Source: Metasolibacillus fluoroglycofenilyticus (GTDB lineage: Bacteria; Bacillota; Bacilli; Bacillales_A; Planococcaceae). From it: 64,000 bases of DNA. Under the pieces are notes generated by a model that made no database searches, had not been told where the DNA came from, and saw nothing but the letters and a program-made list of their open reading frames with translations. Shown here in pieces: positions 34,925 to 44,464 of the stretch. The stretch spans positions 2,015,487 to 2,079,486 of the forward strand of contig NZ_PYWK01000001.1 of assembly GCF_003049645.1 (NCBI RefSeq), given 5' to 3'. The translations under genes and the position numbers were made by a program. The first letter of the stretch is position 1; each line of letters opens with the position of its first letter.

Positions 34925-36718
34925 ATGACAACGAATTATCCAGAGGTATGGGATTTAGACGTATTTTTTGAAGGGGGTAGCAGTTCTTCACAATTTGCTG
35001 CACATTTAGAAAAAACGGCGGCCTTAGTACAGGGCTTACAGCAATTTGTAAGTAAACTTGCTGTACCGCAAACAGCATCGGAAACTGCAGGGTTACTTGA
35101 GGCAATTGATAAAGTGAAGGATGTACGCCAGCATATGGGGCAAGCAGGTGCATTTTTATCTTGTTTAAACGCTCAAAATATTAAAGACCGCGAAGCAATG
35201 TTGCTTTTAGGTAAAATTTCTGCACTCTATGCAGAGGTTGCGCCATCATATGAAAAGCTACGACAGCTAGTAGGTCAAATCAAAGAAAATACATTTGCAC
35301 AATTAGTTGCGACGGAGGAGCTTGCTCCATTTGCTTTCATTTTAACGGAATGGCGCGACGCTTCAAAAGAATCGCTATCTGAGGAGGAAGAAGCACTTAT
35401 TTCTTCTTTAACAGTAGATGGTTACAGGTCTTGGGGCGAAATGTATGACCTATTAATTAGCGATATTCGCGTGGAAGTTGAAGTGGACGGCGAAGTGAAA
35501 TCGCTTTCTGTTGGTCAAGCGAATAACTTAAGCTCACACAAAGACCCTAAGGTGCGTAAAGCTGCCTTTGAAGCGATTGAAAAAGTATTTACAGAGCGTG
35601 AGGAATTTTTCGCTAAAACATTAAACCATTTAGCAGGCTTCCGTTTAAGCGTTTACAAAAAGCGTGGTTGGGATAATGTATTAAAAGAGCCTTTAACAAT
35701 TAATCGTATGAAGGAAGAAACGCTTGATGCAATGTGGGGTGCCATTAGCGAGCGCAAGGAAATCTTCGCACGCTATTTAACACATAAAGCAAAAATGCTT
35801 GGCGATGAAAAATTAAATTGGTACGACTTTGATGCACCAGTAACAGAGGCAACAGCAAAAATGGATTATCAAGAAGGTGCTGCCTTCATTTTAAAACATT
35901 TTGGTCGCTTCGGTGCAGAGTTAGAAGCATTTTCACGTACTGCATTTGAAGATGGCTGGATTGAAGCGGAGGACCGTGATAATAAAAAGCCAGGTGGCTT
36001 CTGCACAGGCTTCCCGTTAGCACAACAATCGCGTATTTTCATGACGTATTCCGGTTCAATGTCTAATGTAGCAACATTAGCACACGAGCTTGGTCATGCA
36101 TTCCATAGCTACGCTTTACGCCCTATTCACCCATTAAACACAGGCTACGCGATGAACGTAGCAGAAACAGCTTCAACATTTGCGGAAATGATTGTTGCAG
36201 ACGCAGCCGTTGAAGAAGCTAGCACAAAAGAGGAAAAAATCGCTTTACTTGAAGATAAAGTACAACGCTCCGTGGCATTCTTTATGAATATCCATGCACG
36301 TTTCCTGTTTGAAACTCGCTTCTATGAGGAGCGTAAAAAAGGTGTTGTGTCTTCGAAACGTTTAAATGAATTAATGGAAGAGGCACAACGTGAGGCACAT
36401 GCAGGCGGTCTTGGTGAAACACACCCACATTTCTGGGCGACAAAGCTACACTTCTTTATTACAGGTGTGCCATTCTATAACTTCCCATACACATTCGGTT
36501 ACCTATTCTCACTAAGCATTTATGCAAAGGCGAAAGAAGAAGGTATGGGCTTCGAAGAAAAATATATTGCGCTACTACGTGATACAGCCGTAATGACTGT
36601 AGAAGATTTAGCAATGAAGCATTTAGGTGAAGACATTACAAAGCGTGATTTCTGGTTAAAAGGAATCGCACTTTGTGAAAAGGATGTTGAAGAATTTATC
36701 GCATTAACAGCGCAATAA
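34925..36718 (+). CDS. pepF: oligoendopeptidase F (M3 family)
   Basis: 597 residues from ATG 34925, with TAGGAGG before it. The zinc site is HELGHAFHSYALRP near residue 386 (HExxH), with the third ligand in MNVAETASTFAEM. The N-terminal helical domain and the length fit pepF/M3B peptidases. It cleaves cytoplasmic oligopeptides of roughly 7-17 residues (family knowledge). It is a single-gene unit ended by the hairpin at 36747. Confidence 0.95.
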   Translation: MTTNYPEVWDLDVFFEGGSSSSQFAAHLEKTAALVQGLQQFVSKLAVPQTASETAGLLEAIDKVKDVRQHMGQAGAFLSCLNAQNIKDREAMLLLGKISALYAEVAPSYEKLRQLVGQIKENTFAQLVATEELAPFAFILTEWRDASKESLSEEEEALISSLTVDGYRSWGEMYDLLISDIRVEVEVDGEVKSLSVGQANNLSSHKDPKVRKAAFEAIEKVFTEREEFFAKTLNHLAGFRLSVYKKRGWDNVLKEPLTINRMKEETLDAMWGAISERKEIFARYLTHKAKMLGDEKLNWYDFDAPVTEATAKMDYQEGAAFILKHFGRFGAELEAFSRTAFEDGWIEAEDRDNKKPGGFCTGFPLAQQSRIFMTYSGSMSNVATLAHELGHAFHSYALRPIHPLNTGYAMNVAETASTFAEMIVADAAVEEASTKEEKIALLEDKVQRSVAFFMNIHARFLFETRFYEERKKGVVSSKRLNELMEEAQREAHAGGLGETHPHFWATKLHFFITGVPFYNFPYTFGYLFSLSIYAKAKEEGMGFEEKYIALLRDTAVMTVEDLAMKHLGEDITKRDFWLKGIALCEKDVEEFIALTAQ

Positions 36719-36746
36719 TGTAAAACTTTTAATGGTAAAAAAATAA

Positions 36747-36780
36747 AGGCAAAGTCGTTCGCCGACTTTGCCTTTATTTT
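36747..36780. terminator. bidirectional terminator between pepF and the MFS gene
   Basis: AAAGGCAAAGTCG and CGACTTTGCCTTT arms with a TTCGC loop, an A-run to the left and TATTTTTATTT to the right. The flanking genes converge on it. Confidence 0.85.
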
Positions 36781-38279
36781 TATTTACCTTCATATCCTTC
36801 TCGCTGTGTAACATCCACACGTTTAACAAAAAATGTAAGAACGAGTGCAATAAATGAAACGATTGTTGCCACAAAAAATGTGAAGTTAATGCCATCAAGC
36901 ATTGCAGCCTGACCAATTTGGGCTGTCATTTCAGCAATTTGACTTTCTGTTGGCTGGATGCCGCTAGCTGTTGCTTGTTCTTGCGCCTCAGCTACCAATT
37001 CGGCTGCACGTGTTTTTGTATGTGCATTCATAATTGTTACGAATACAGCTGTACCAATTGCACCAGTCACTTGCTGTGCAGTATTATTAATCGCTGTACC
37101 GTGCGGATTCATTTTCATTGGAATTTGATTTAAACCATTCGTCATAATCGGCATCATCACAAGTGACATACCGAATGAGCGCACTGTATAAACAGTAATA
37201 ATATAAGCATAAGAAGAATCTAACGACAGCTTCGATAAATAAAATGTTGAAACCGTCATAATAATCAATCCTAGCGTTGCAATCATGCGAGGACCATATT
37301 TATCAAACAGTCTTCCTGTAATCGGTGACATCAGCCCCATAACAATAGCACCCGGTAGCATCATCAGCCCTGCATCAAATGGCGAAATACCGCGCACAGT
37401 TTGAACATAAGCAGGCGTTAAAATCATTCCTGAAAACATCGCTACAGACATTACCATCGAAATAACAGATGATAGAGCAAACATCGGATACTTATAAATG
37501 TGTAAGTCTAATAAAGGCTCTTCTAATTTTAGCTGACGCGCGACAAAAGTTATGAAACCAATTACACCTAAAATAATTGTGCCATATACTTCAAGCTCTC
37601 CCCAGCCCTTTGAGCCAGCCATACTAAAGCCGTATAATAAGCCTCCAAAACCAATTGTTGATAACACTAATGATAAATAATCAATGGTAACTTCACGTGT
37701 TGGCATGATGTTGCGCAACTTCCATATTCCTAGTACTAGGCTAATAGCCGCAAAAGGAATAATCATTTCAAAAAGCACACGCCAATTATAATGCTCAACA
37801 ATCCATCCTGATAATGTCGGGCCAATTGCAGGTGCTGCAAACATCACTAGACCAAATAACCCCATCGCTGTCCCACGCTTTTCAATCGGGAAGCTAATTA
37901 ACATGATATTCATTAATAGTGGTGACATTGTCGCAGCGCCTGCTGCTTGTACCATACGCCCAGCAATTAATATACCAAAACTCGGCGCAAATGCTGCCAT
38001 TACTGTACCTAATAAAAACAATCCCATCGACGCAATGAAAATAGTTCTATTTTTAAATTTTGTAATTAAAAAAGCGGATGCTGGTACTAATATCCCACTT
38101 ACTAACATATAGCCTGTTGAAAGCCATTGAACAGTGGAATAGTTTTCAATTTTTAAATCCACCATAATTGACGGTAACGCAATATTTAATAAAGTGTTAT
38201 TTAAAAAGGCAACAAATGTTCCAATAAATAAAATTGCAATCATTAAATACGGTGGCTTTTTTGCTGTTTCTGCTGTCAT
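36780..38279 (-). CDS. MFS drug efflux transporter, DHA2 (EmrB/QacA) family
   Basis: 499 residues with about 14 hydrophobic helices. Family motifs: FLNNTLLNIALPSIMVDL (helix 1), GYMLVSGILVPASAFLITKFKNRTIF (motif A variant), GRMVQAAGAATMSPLL and the motif C-like GLVMFAAPAIGPTLSGWIVEHYNWRVLF. It is a proton-coupled exporter, probably of drugs or toxic lipophiles; the substrate is unknown. The divergent TetR gene is the likely repressor. GAAGGGG precedes the ATG. Confidence 0.92.
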   Translation of the reverse strand: MTAETAKKPPYLMIAILFIGTFVAFLNNTLLNIALPSIMVDLKIENYSTVQWLSTGYMLVSGILVPASAFLITKFKNRTIFIASMGLFLLGTVMAAFAPSFGILIAGRMVQAAGAATMSPLLMNIMLISFPIEKRGTAMGLFGLVMFAAPAIGPTLSGWIVEHYNWRVLFEMIIPFAAISLVLGIWKLRNIMPTREVTIDYLSLVLSTIGFGGLLYGFSMAGSKGWGELEVYGTIILGVIGFITFVARQLKLEEPLLDLHIYKYPMFALSSVISMVMSVAMFSGMILTPAYVQTVRGISPFDAGLMMLPGAIVMGLMSPITGRLFDKYGPRMIATLGLIIMTVSTFYLSKLSLDSSYAYIITVYTVRSFGMSLVMMPIMTNGLNQIPMKMNPHGTAINNTAQQVTGAIGTAVFVTIMNAHTKTRAAELVAEAQEQATASGIQPTESQIAEMTAQIGQAAMLDGINFTFFVATIVSFIALVLTFFVKRVDVTQREGYEGK

Positions 38280-38447
38280 ATTTAAAACCCCTTCTGTTTA
38301 TTATTTCATATTTCGAAGTTTCACTTGACCTATTTTATACTCACAGTCCAAAATTCGCAACTATTTTTCACTCAAAGTTTAAAAACATTGAACTATAAGC
38401 ATTTTAAAGATAGAATGATAGTATAAAATCAAAGGAAATGAACAATT

Positions 38448-39338
38448 ATGAATACGAGAAAAAGGAAAATTATCGATGCATCATTACAGCTTTTTGTTGA
38501 AAAGGGCTTCCACCAAACATCGATTCAAGATATTATTGAGCACGCAAATATTTCAAAAGGTACATTTTATAATTATTTTGCTTCTAAAAATGAATGCTTC
38601 TTAGCTATTTTAGAGCAGCTTCGCTATACGGCACAGCTTCGTCGCTATGAATTGCTTGCGACTCGCGATGAGCAAGATATTGACGTTCTCATCGAACAAA
38701 TTATTGTTCCTTTAAAGCTTCATGAGGAAAATAATTTAATGACATTGTTTGAAGGTATCTTCCAATCCAGCAATCCCGAATTAAAGAAAGGTATGCAGCA
38801 GCATCGCTTCCATGAAATTAAGTGGCTTACAGAGCGATTTGCAAATGTTTTTGGTGAAGAAACAAGACCATATGCTTTTGAATGTGCCATCGTATTTTTT
38901 GGTATTACTCATTATTTTGCAATGGTTTGGCGCAGCGCCCATCGCTCATCTGCTGATTTAGAGCGACTTGTTCGAAAAGGGCTTGAGTATGTACAAGCAC
39001 TGCTACCGACAATGCAAAAAACAAACGATGTTATGCTGGGCATCGACGTATTGCAGCTGCTATATAATAATGCGACACAGCCTGTAATAACAAAAGAAAA
39101 TGTTTTACAGCAACTTCAAGGATTTGCTAAACAATTAGAGCCTAAAACAAACGCAACGGGCAATGAGCTAACTGCTTTTCTAATTGAAGAATTAGCACAA
39201 CACTCACTAAGAAAACACGTTATTCATGCAATGCTGCAAGCCTATCGCGCCGCATTTAAAAATACTAGTCATGAGGCTGAAGCAATCGAATTGTCCTATA
39301 AAATCTCATTTTTAATCAATTCTGTAGAAAAGGCATAA
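38448..39338 (+). CDS. TetR-family regulator
   Basis: 296 residues, longer than most TetR proteins. The HTH is at about 8-52 (IIDASLQLFVEKGFHQTSIQDIIEHANISKGTFYNYFASKNECF). The rest is an all-helical ligand domain with an extra C-terminal helical part, perhaps a second dimerisation region. It is divergent from the DHA2 pump, with a 168-base shared control region where no clear palindrome could be picked out. It very likely controls the pump. Confidence 0.88.
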   Translation: MNTRKRKIIDASLQLFVEKGFHQTSIQDIIEHANISKGTFYNYFASKNECFLAILEQLRYTAQLRRYELLATRDEQDIDVLIEQIIVPLKLHEENNLMTLFEGIFQSSNPELKKGMQQHRFHEIKWLTERFANVFGEETRPYAFECAIVFFGITHYFAMVWRSAHRSSADLERLVRKGLEYVQALLPTMQKTNDVMLGIDVLQLLYNNATQPVITKENVLQQLQGFAKQLEPKTNATGNELTAFLIEELAQHSLRKHVIHAMLQAYRAAFKNTSHEAEAIELSYKISFLINSVEKA

Positions 39339-39348
39339 AGTGAACCTT

Positions 39349-39494
39349 CAATCAGTGGGGGTTCTTCTCATCCCCCACTGATTGGTAATTTCACCAATCG
39401 GATTTTTACAGGCTGTTGAATTCCCTATTTAAACATCTTAATTTTTTTGCTGTTTTGAAGTGGGATCTTACAGCCTGTTAATACGGGATAAAAT
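39349..39494 (+). repeat. dispersed double-hairpin element, copy 1
   Basis: Hairpin A: perfect 13-bp arms at 39349-39361 and 39372-39384 (CAATCAGTGGGGG). Hairpin B: GATTGGT (39380-39386) pairs with ACCAATC (39393-39399). The GATTG strand is used by both, so A and B exclude each other. The right part (39415-39494) carries ACAGGCTGTT and ACAGCCTGTTAA around a roughly 45-nt segment, ending GGGATAAAATG. A related copy is at 57519-57610. Confidence 0.6.
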
Positions 39495-39537
39495 GAAACG
39501 TCTGAAAAGTGTGTAAAGCACTCTCTTCAGACGTTTC
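39495..39537 (-). terminator. terminator overlapping the end of yqhG
   Basis: GAAACGTCTGAA (39495-39506) and TTCAGACGTTTC (39526-39537) form a 12-bp stem. The right arm contains the last codons and stop of yqhG. The loop side holds AAGTG...CACT, extending the stem. Confidence 0.6.
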
Positions 39538-40303
39538 TCAAATAAAACAAACCACCATTTACAATATCTATTTTTATTTTTGCCTCATAGCGCTCCCGTA
39601 AAGCCTGCTGTTCTATATTATATATTTCAGGCTTTTCTTCAAGACCATTATAAAAATAATCTAGTACGCGTTGTTCCCGCTGCCATTTAATCATTGCCTC
39701 ATCTGCCCAAGAATGATTATCTTGTAAAATTATTTCCTCCATTGCAGCCTGTATACGCTGTAATCCCCTTAGTGGCGCAATAATATATTTTACACAAAAG
39801 CCATTCATAGGTTTCGTTACAGATAAATCCTTTTGTATGAGTAACCTGTGAAAATCAAGCAGCAATTCCCCCGTCATTAAATTCAAACCAAATGAATAAA
39901 GCATTTCCTTCGTACAATCACAGCAATATGCTATTTTATAATTCACTGCGAGCCAAGGAGTTAAAAAAGTTTGTGCTGCTGATGTATCTATACTTTCATA
40001 CATTTCTACATATGCACCTAACTCATCCGTTACAAGATATAACTGCTGAAGTCTTGGAGAGCCAAAATGCACTCTCTCCCCCTGCTCCTGCATGCTAGTT
40101 GTCAACTGTAGCCGCGCTGGATTTGGCTCGCTATTTGTTGCTTCGATATATTGCCAGTAGAAAGGGCGATTCATTATCTTTTTATCCATTTCAATTGTTA
40201 GCTGAATATTGAACGTATCATTTTGCCACACAACGTCACAGCCTGTTTCCGTAAAAAAGTCATTTAAAAATTGATTAATCTGCTGCGAATCCATAGCAAT
40301 CAT
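39527..40303 (-). CDS. yqhG: YqhG family protein
   Basis: 258 residues, close in length to B. subtilis YqhG, and in the same pair with a SNF2 helicase (yqhG-yqhH). It begins DSQQINQFLNDFFTETGCDVV; no catalytic motif is recognised. Its ATG overlaps the helicase stop by one base (TAATG), so the two are translationally coupled and probably act together. The identification rests on size and context, with moderate sequence recall. Confidence 0.75.
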   Translation of the reverse strand: MIAMDSQQINQFLNDFFTETGCDVVWQNDTFNIQLTIEMDKKIMNRPFYWQYIEATNSEPNPARLQLTTSMQEQGERVHFGSPRLQQLYLVTDELGAYVEMYESIDTSAAQTFLTPWLAVNYKIAYCCDCTKEMLYSFGLNLMTGELLLDFHRLLIQKDLSVTKPMNGFCVKYIIAPLRGLQRIQAAMEEIILQDNHSWADEAMIKWQREQRVLDYFYNGLEEKPEIYNIEQQALRERYEAKIKIDIVNGGLFYLRNV

Positions 40304-41796
40304 TACCCACTCCTGTTCGTTAATATCGCGTCTAATTCCCCAACTACTTGTTCAAATACATCAATTTTCGTATAAAGTAGTGCCAAAATATGCTGCTCAA
40401 TTGTTTCTTCAACAGCAAAATTGTAAATTTCAACATCTTCCGTTTGCCCTAAACGATGGACACGACCAATGCGTTGTTCAAGCTTCATTGGATTCCATGG
40501 TAAGTCGTAGTTAATCACATGACTACAAAACTGCAAATTGATACCTTCTCCACCAGCTTCTGTAGCAATTAGCACTTGTGCATGCTCTTTAAATAAATGC
40601 TTCATATAATCACGCTTGCTTTTTTTATACTTTCCGTTAAAGAGAACAGCGGTAATCCCCTGCTCATATAAAAATGCTTGTAAATAAAGCTGCGTTGCGC
40701 GGTATTCTGTAAAAATAATTACTTTATTGTTTATTTGCTTAATTAATTGTGCTGTTTTTTGTGCCTTAGAATGCGTGTTTAATTGCTGTAAGCAATCAAG
40801 AATTTTTTGCTGTTCTTCCGTTTGCTGTGGCATTTTCGATAATGTTTCATAGACTGCTTCCCTACTACTACAAAGCTCCTTTTGCAAGGTTAAACGAGTA
40901 ATTGGGTTTGGTAATGGTAAATTGCTAATTTGCTCATATAACTCTCGTTCCTCAGAAGAAAAATGAATCGGTATAATTTGCACATGGCGCTTCGTCCATT
41001 CAATATTTGTATTTTCACGCCTATTTCGCACCATCACTTGGTGAACAAGCTCCTGCAAAAATTCATTTTGCGAAACCGAGTGCTTTTTTGCAGAAAAGGT
41101 AGCTTGAAATGCCTCATAGCTCCCTAAATGGCCGGGCTTTAATAAAGAGATTAAATAAAATAATTCAAAAATATTATTTTGAATCGGTGTAGCGGTTAGT
41201 AATAGGCAAAATTTCTTTTTCAAACTTTGAACAAATTCATAAATTTGCGTTTTATGATTTTTTAATTTATGTGCCTCATCAATAATAATCATGTCATAAT
41301 TTTGCTCATAGATTCGTTCCTTATGCGGACTTTTCTTAGCGGTATCCATGCTCATCACAACAACACTACAATGCTCGAGCCCGTATTTTTTATTATATGC
41401 GATAGCAGGAATATGAAACTTTCCTGTTAATTCCTCCACCCACTGTGTAATCAATGAGGCAGGTGCTAAAATAAGGGTCTTTTGCACAAGACCACGAACC
41501 ATATATTCCTTTAGGATTAGGCCTGCTTCAATCGTTTTTCCCAGCCCTACTTCATCAGCTAAAATGGCTTTACCATGCATTTCTTCAATAACGGTTGTCG
41601 CAGCCTTGATTTGATGTTGTAACGGTGAGAGCATCGGCAAATATTTTACACATTGTAAGCCCGAGAAATTTGAAATTAAACGGGCCTCGGTCATCTCGTA
41701 GTTCATTTTATAAAGCGCCCAGCTTTGCCAAGGCAGCTCTCCGTTTAATCGCTTTTCAAATCCTTCCTGCCAAACATTAGTTTGTTCGATTTTCAT
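40303..41796 (-). CDS. yqhH: SNF2-family helicase (YqhH)
   Basis: 497 residues from ATG 41796 (GAGGTGG upstream). Helicase motifs: I LADEVGLGKTIEAGLIL (about 80-96), II IIDEAHKLKN, III LLTATPIQNN, and the C-terminal lobe with VIIFTEYRATQLYLQ, EAGGEGINLQFC and QRIGRVHRLGQ. It is a RapA/HepA-like Swi2/Snf2 ATPase that translocates on duplex DNA and remodels bound proteins (family knowledge). It has no nuclease domain. In B. subtilis it sits divergent from gcvT; here no gcv genes are adjacent. Confidence 0.9.
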   Translation of the reverse strand: MKIEQTNVWQEGFEKRLNGELPWQSWALYKMNYEMTEARLISNFSGLQCVKYLPMLSPLQHQIKAATTVIEEMHGKAILADEVGLGKTIEAGLILKEYMVRGLVQKTLILAPASLITQWVEELTGKFHIPAIAYNKKYGLEHCSVVVMSMDTAKKSPHKERIYEQNYDMIIIDEAHKLKNHKTQIYEFVQSLKKKFCLLLTATPIQNNIFELFYLISLLKPGHLGSYEAFQATFSAKKHSVSQNEFLQELVHQVMVRNRRENTNIEWTKRHVQIIPIHFSSEERELYEQISNLPLPNPITRLTLQKELCSSREAVYETLSKMPQQTEEQQKILDCLQQLNTHSKAQKTAQLIKQINNKVIIFTEYRATQLYLQAFLYEQGITAVLFNGKYKKSKRDYMKHLFKEHAQVLIATEAGGEGINLQFCSHVINYDLPWNPMKLEQRIGRVHRLGQTEDVEIYNFAVEETIEQHILALLYTKIDVFEQVVGELDAILTNRSG

Positions 41797-41863
41797 ATTG
41801 ACCACCTCAGCATTCAATTGCTTGTAGGTTGTTCAAAAAAATAGATTTTATTCATTAGTAGGC

Positions 41864-42769
41864 TCATTGCCTATGAGGTAAAAATGCTGTTGGATTAATA
41901 AGCTCACTAAATTTTTGAGCAGCTCTTGAGAGTGGCACTGATTTTAAGTGACAAATACCAATACTTCGCTTAGGTAGCGGCTGCTGTAATGGCACTTCAT
42001 ATAACAGTCCCTTCTCCAAATACTCCAATGCAAACTCCTTTGTCACACAAGCAATTCCTAAATTGATTTGTGCAAATTGAAGCAATAAATCATGTGAGCC
42101 AAGCTCAAATTCAGGCGTCAAATGATAGCCTTGCTCCTTTAAATATTGCTCGACATAATTGCGAGAGTTAGCCTTTTTTCCAAGAAAAATAAGCGGCATT
42201 TTCATTAATTGCGGCAAGGCAATCGGCTTTTTCGTTAAATTTTTATATTTTTCCCCACAAACAAAAATATCGTGAATTTGCTTGCATGGCTGTACCTGTA
42301 ATTGTTCATCGCGAAGAGGTAAATTACAAACGCCTACATCCGCTTCTCCCGCCCTTATAAAATCGCGTATTTCCGATGTTGTGCCGTTTAATACTTTAAG
42401 TCTGACACCGGGATATTTCAAATGAAACATTTCTAAATAAGGTAGCAAAAAATAGCGGGAAATTGTATCTCCTACACCAATTCGTAGCTGACCTGTTGTC
42501 AAATGCTTAAATTCTAATAGCTTATCCTCACCAGCATGTAAAATACCGAGCGCTGATTGCACATATTCATATAATACTTGCCCTTCGTCTGTTAAAATAA
42601 CGCCTTTTGGGGTACGATGAAAAAGAGGTGTTGCTAGCTCCTTTTCTAATTTTAAAATAGCTTGGCTGACAGCAGATTGTGTCATAAATAGCTCCTCTGC
42701 CGCTTTGGAAAAGCTTTTATTTTGACTTACAATATTAAAAATACGATAATAATCTAATTTTCCAATCAT
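41864..42769 (-). CDS. LysR-family regulator
   Basis: 301 residues. The N-terminal winged HTH (YYRIFNIVSQNKSFSKAAEELFMTQSAVSQAILKLEKEL) is followed by a LysR substrate-binding domain (LRIGVGDTISRYFLLPYLEMFHLKYPGV...). The effector is unknown. It is divergent from the CofE-like gene, which is the natural candidate target. It belongs to a clade using a YYRIF start seen in CitR/CcpC-like Firmicute regulators (tentative). Confidence 0.9.
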   Translation of the reverse strand: MIGKLDYYRIFNIVSQNKSFSKAAEELFMTQSAVSQAILKLEKELATPLFHRTPKGVILTDEGQVLYEYVQSALGILHAGEDKLLEFKHLTTGQLRIGVGDTISRYFLLPYLEMFHLKYPGVRLKVLNGTTSEIRDFIRAGEADVGVCNLPLRDEQLQVQPCKQIHDIFVCGEKYKNLTKKPIALPQLMKMPLIFLGKKANSRNYVEQYLKEQGYHLTPEFELGSHDLLLQFAQINLGIACVTKEFALEYLEKGLLYEVPLQQPLPKRSIGICHLKSVPLSRAAQKFSELINPTAFLPHRQ

Positions 42770-42774
42770 ATTAG

Positions 42775-42816
42775 TTTTACTTATACTCCCTATAATTATT
42801 ATTAATTTTACTTATA
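42775..42816. promoter_or_regulatory. candidate LysR-binding direct repeats
   Basis: TTTTACTTATA occurs at 42775-42785 and again at 42806-42816, 31 bp apart (three helical turns), between the LysR gene and the CofE-like gene. Spaced repeats suit tetrameric LysR binding; this is inference. Confidence 0.4.
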
Positions 42817-42988
42817 ACACATCGTTGTTGTATAGTAAACAATGTGGTTTTTATCTTTAAGTCAGTAGCTAGTAGATAAAATTATTGAAAACTTACTGAA
42901 TGAAGATGAATTTGCGGTAAATATTATAAAAATGGACCGCAAAAAATTTAGACAAGTGTTAATTGATGAAGATGTTAGGAGAGATACT

Positions 42989-44179
42989 ATGGAACGTGTA
43001 GTTGGAACAGTTGTACGAGGCCTTCGTGGTCCTATTATTAATGAAGGTGACAATATCGAACAAATCGTTGTAGATACAGTGCTAAACGCAGCCAAAATAG
43101 AAGGCTATTCAATTGAAGATAAAGATATTATAACTGTTACAGAATCGGTTGTAGCACGCGCACAAGGAAATTATGCAAGCGTCGATCATATCGCAAAAGA
43201 TATTGCTGCAAAATTCGGTGACGATACAGTCGGTGTCATTTTTCCTATTCTTTCACGCAATCGCTTTGCGAACTGCTTACGTGGTATTGCAAGAGGAGCA
43301 AAAAAAGTTGTCCTTATGTTAAGCTACCCATCAGATGAAGTGGGTAATCACTTAGTTGATATTGATGAATTAGATGTTAAAGGGGTAAACCCATGGACAG
43401 ATACATTATCAGAAGCTGAATTCCGTGAGCATTTTGGCTATAAAAAGCATACATTTACAGGTGTAGACTATATTGAATATTATAAAGAATTAATTGAAGC
43501 TGAAGGTGCAGCGTGCGAAGTTATTTTTTCAAACAATCCAAAAACAATTTTGGACTATACCAAAAATGTATTAGCATGTGATATTCATACACGCTTCCGC
43601 ACAAAACGTACATTAGTAAACAACGGGGTAGAAAAAATCTTTACTTTGGATAATATTTTAGCTGAATCAATCGATGGCTCAGGCTTTAACCCAGAATATG
43701 GCTTACTCGGCTCTAATAAAGCAACGGAGGACACAGTAAAACTGTTCCCACACAATTGCCAACCTATCGTTGATAATATTCAAGCAAAAATCAAAGAAGC
43801 AACGGGCAAAACAATTGAAGTAATGGTTTATGGTGACGGTGCCTTTAAAGACCCTGTGGGGAAAATTTGGGAGCTAGCTGACCCTGTTGTCTCACCAGCT
43901 TATACAAAGGGGCTTGAAGGTACACCGAACGAAGTAAAATTAAAATATTTAGCTGACAACAACTTTGCGAATTTACGTGGTGAAGAGTTAAAAGCTGCAA
44001 TTTCCGAATATATCACAAATAAAGGTGATGACTTAACAGGTCAAATGGCTGCACAAGGTACGACTCCTCGTAAGCTAACAGACTTAATTGGCTCGCTATC
44101 AGATTTAACATCAGGCTCTGGCGATAAAGGTACACCAATGGTTTATATCCAAGGTTATTTCGATAATTATACAAAATAG
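42989..44179 (+). CDS. CofE-like F420-0:gamma-glutamyl ligase family protein
   Basis: 396 residues from ATG 42989, where TTAGGAGAG precedes it; the frame extends back to 42932 without a ribosome site. The N-terminal half carries the CofE-like pattern VRGPIINEGDNIEQIVVDTVLNAAK, DKDIITVTESVVARAQGNY and GVIFPILSRNRFANCLRGIARGAKK. True CofE adds glutamates to coenzyme F420 in actinobacteria and archaea, with about 250 residues. Firmicutes are not known to make F420 and no other F420 gene is here, so the substrate is probably another acid (inference). The extra C-terminal part is about 150 residues. Confidence 0.75.
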   Translation: MERVVGTVVRGLRGPIINEGDNIEQIVVDTVLNAAKIEGYSIEDKDIITVTESVVARAQGNYASVDHIAKDIAAKFGDDTVGVIFPILSRNRFANCLRGIARGAKKVVLMLSYPSDEVGNHLVDIDELDVKGVNPWTDTLSEAEFREHFGYKKHTFTGVDYIEYYKELIEAEGAACEVIFSNNPKTILDYTKNVLACDIHTRFRTKRTLVNNGVEKIFTLDNILAESIDGSGFNPEYGLLGSNKATEDTVKLFPHNCQPIVDNIQAKIKEATGKTIEVMVYGDGAFKDPVGKIWELADPVVSPAYTKGLEGTPNEVKLKYLADNNFANLRGEELKAAISEYITNKGDDLTGQMAAQGTTPRKLTDLIGSLSDLTSGSGDKGTPMVYIQGYFDNYTK

Positions 44180-44183
44180 GAAG

Positions 44184-44224
44184 AGCGTCCATAAAGCCGT
44201 GCAGTTGCCGACTTTGTGGACGCT
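44184..44224 (+). repeat. dispersed GCGTCC hairpin, copy 3 (terminator)
   Basis: AGCGTCCATAAAGCCGTGC and its partner ACTTTGTGGACGCT. Relative to copy 1 an A-to-T change in one arm is matched by a G across the stem, preserving pairing. TTTCGTTTGTGTTTTTT follows. The rest of 44225-44464 shows no gene; a 69-codon frame inside it has no ribosome site. Confidence 0.65.
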
Positions 44225-44464
44225 TTCGTTTGTGTTTTTTAAGATGAATGCCTGCATTTTAAAACAGGTGCTTTATTTAAAAGGGATAAAGATTAGTTTT
44301 GGCGGTATTTGCCTCGCTGTGAAAGAGATCTTTAGAAAAGTGCAAAGCATAGTGGAAACTCGCTTTTCCTCATTTTCAAAGAAGGCTCTCTTCTACTTTA
44401 ACGAGTAAACTCCTTAATGAAACACTAACAAAAACAGGAAACCGCACTGCCTTTCTAGTGCCCT

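Noticed and set aside
42989-44179. Evidence for coenzyme F420 biosynthesis in the host
   Set aside because: Only one distant CofE-like gene is present; a single homologue does not establish the pathway.
44199-44408. Plus-strand 69-codon frame after the CofE-like gene
   Set aside because: It starts inside a terminator-like hairpin, has no ribosome site and its composition does not look coding.
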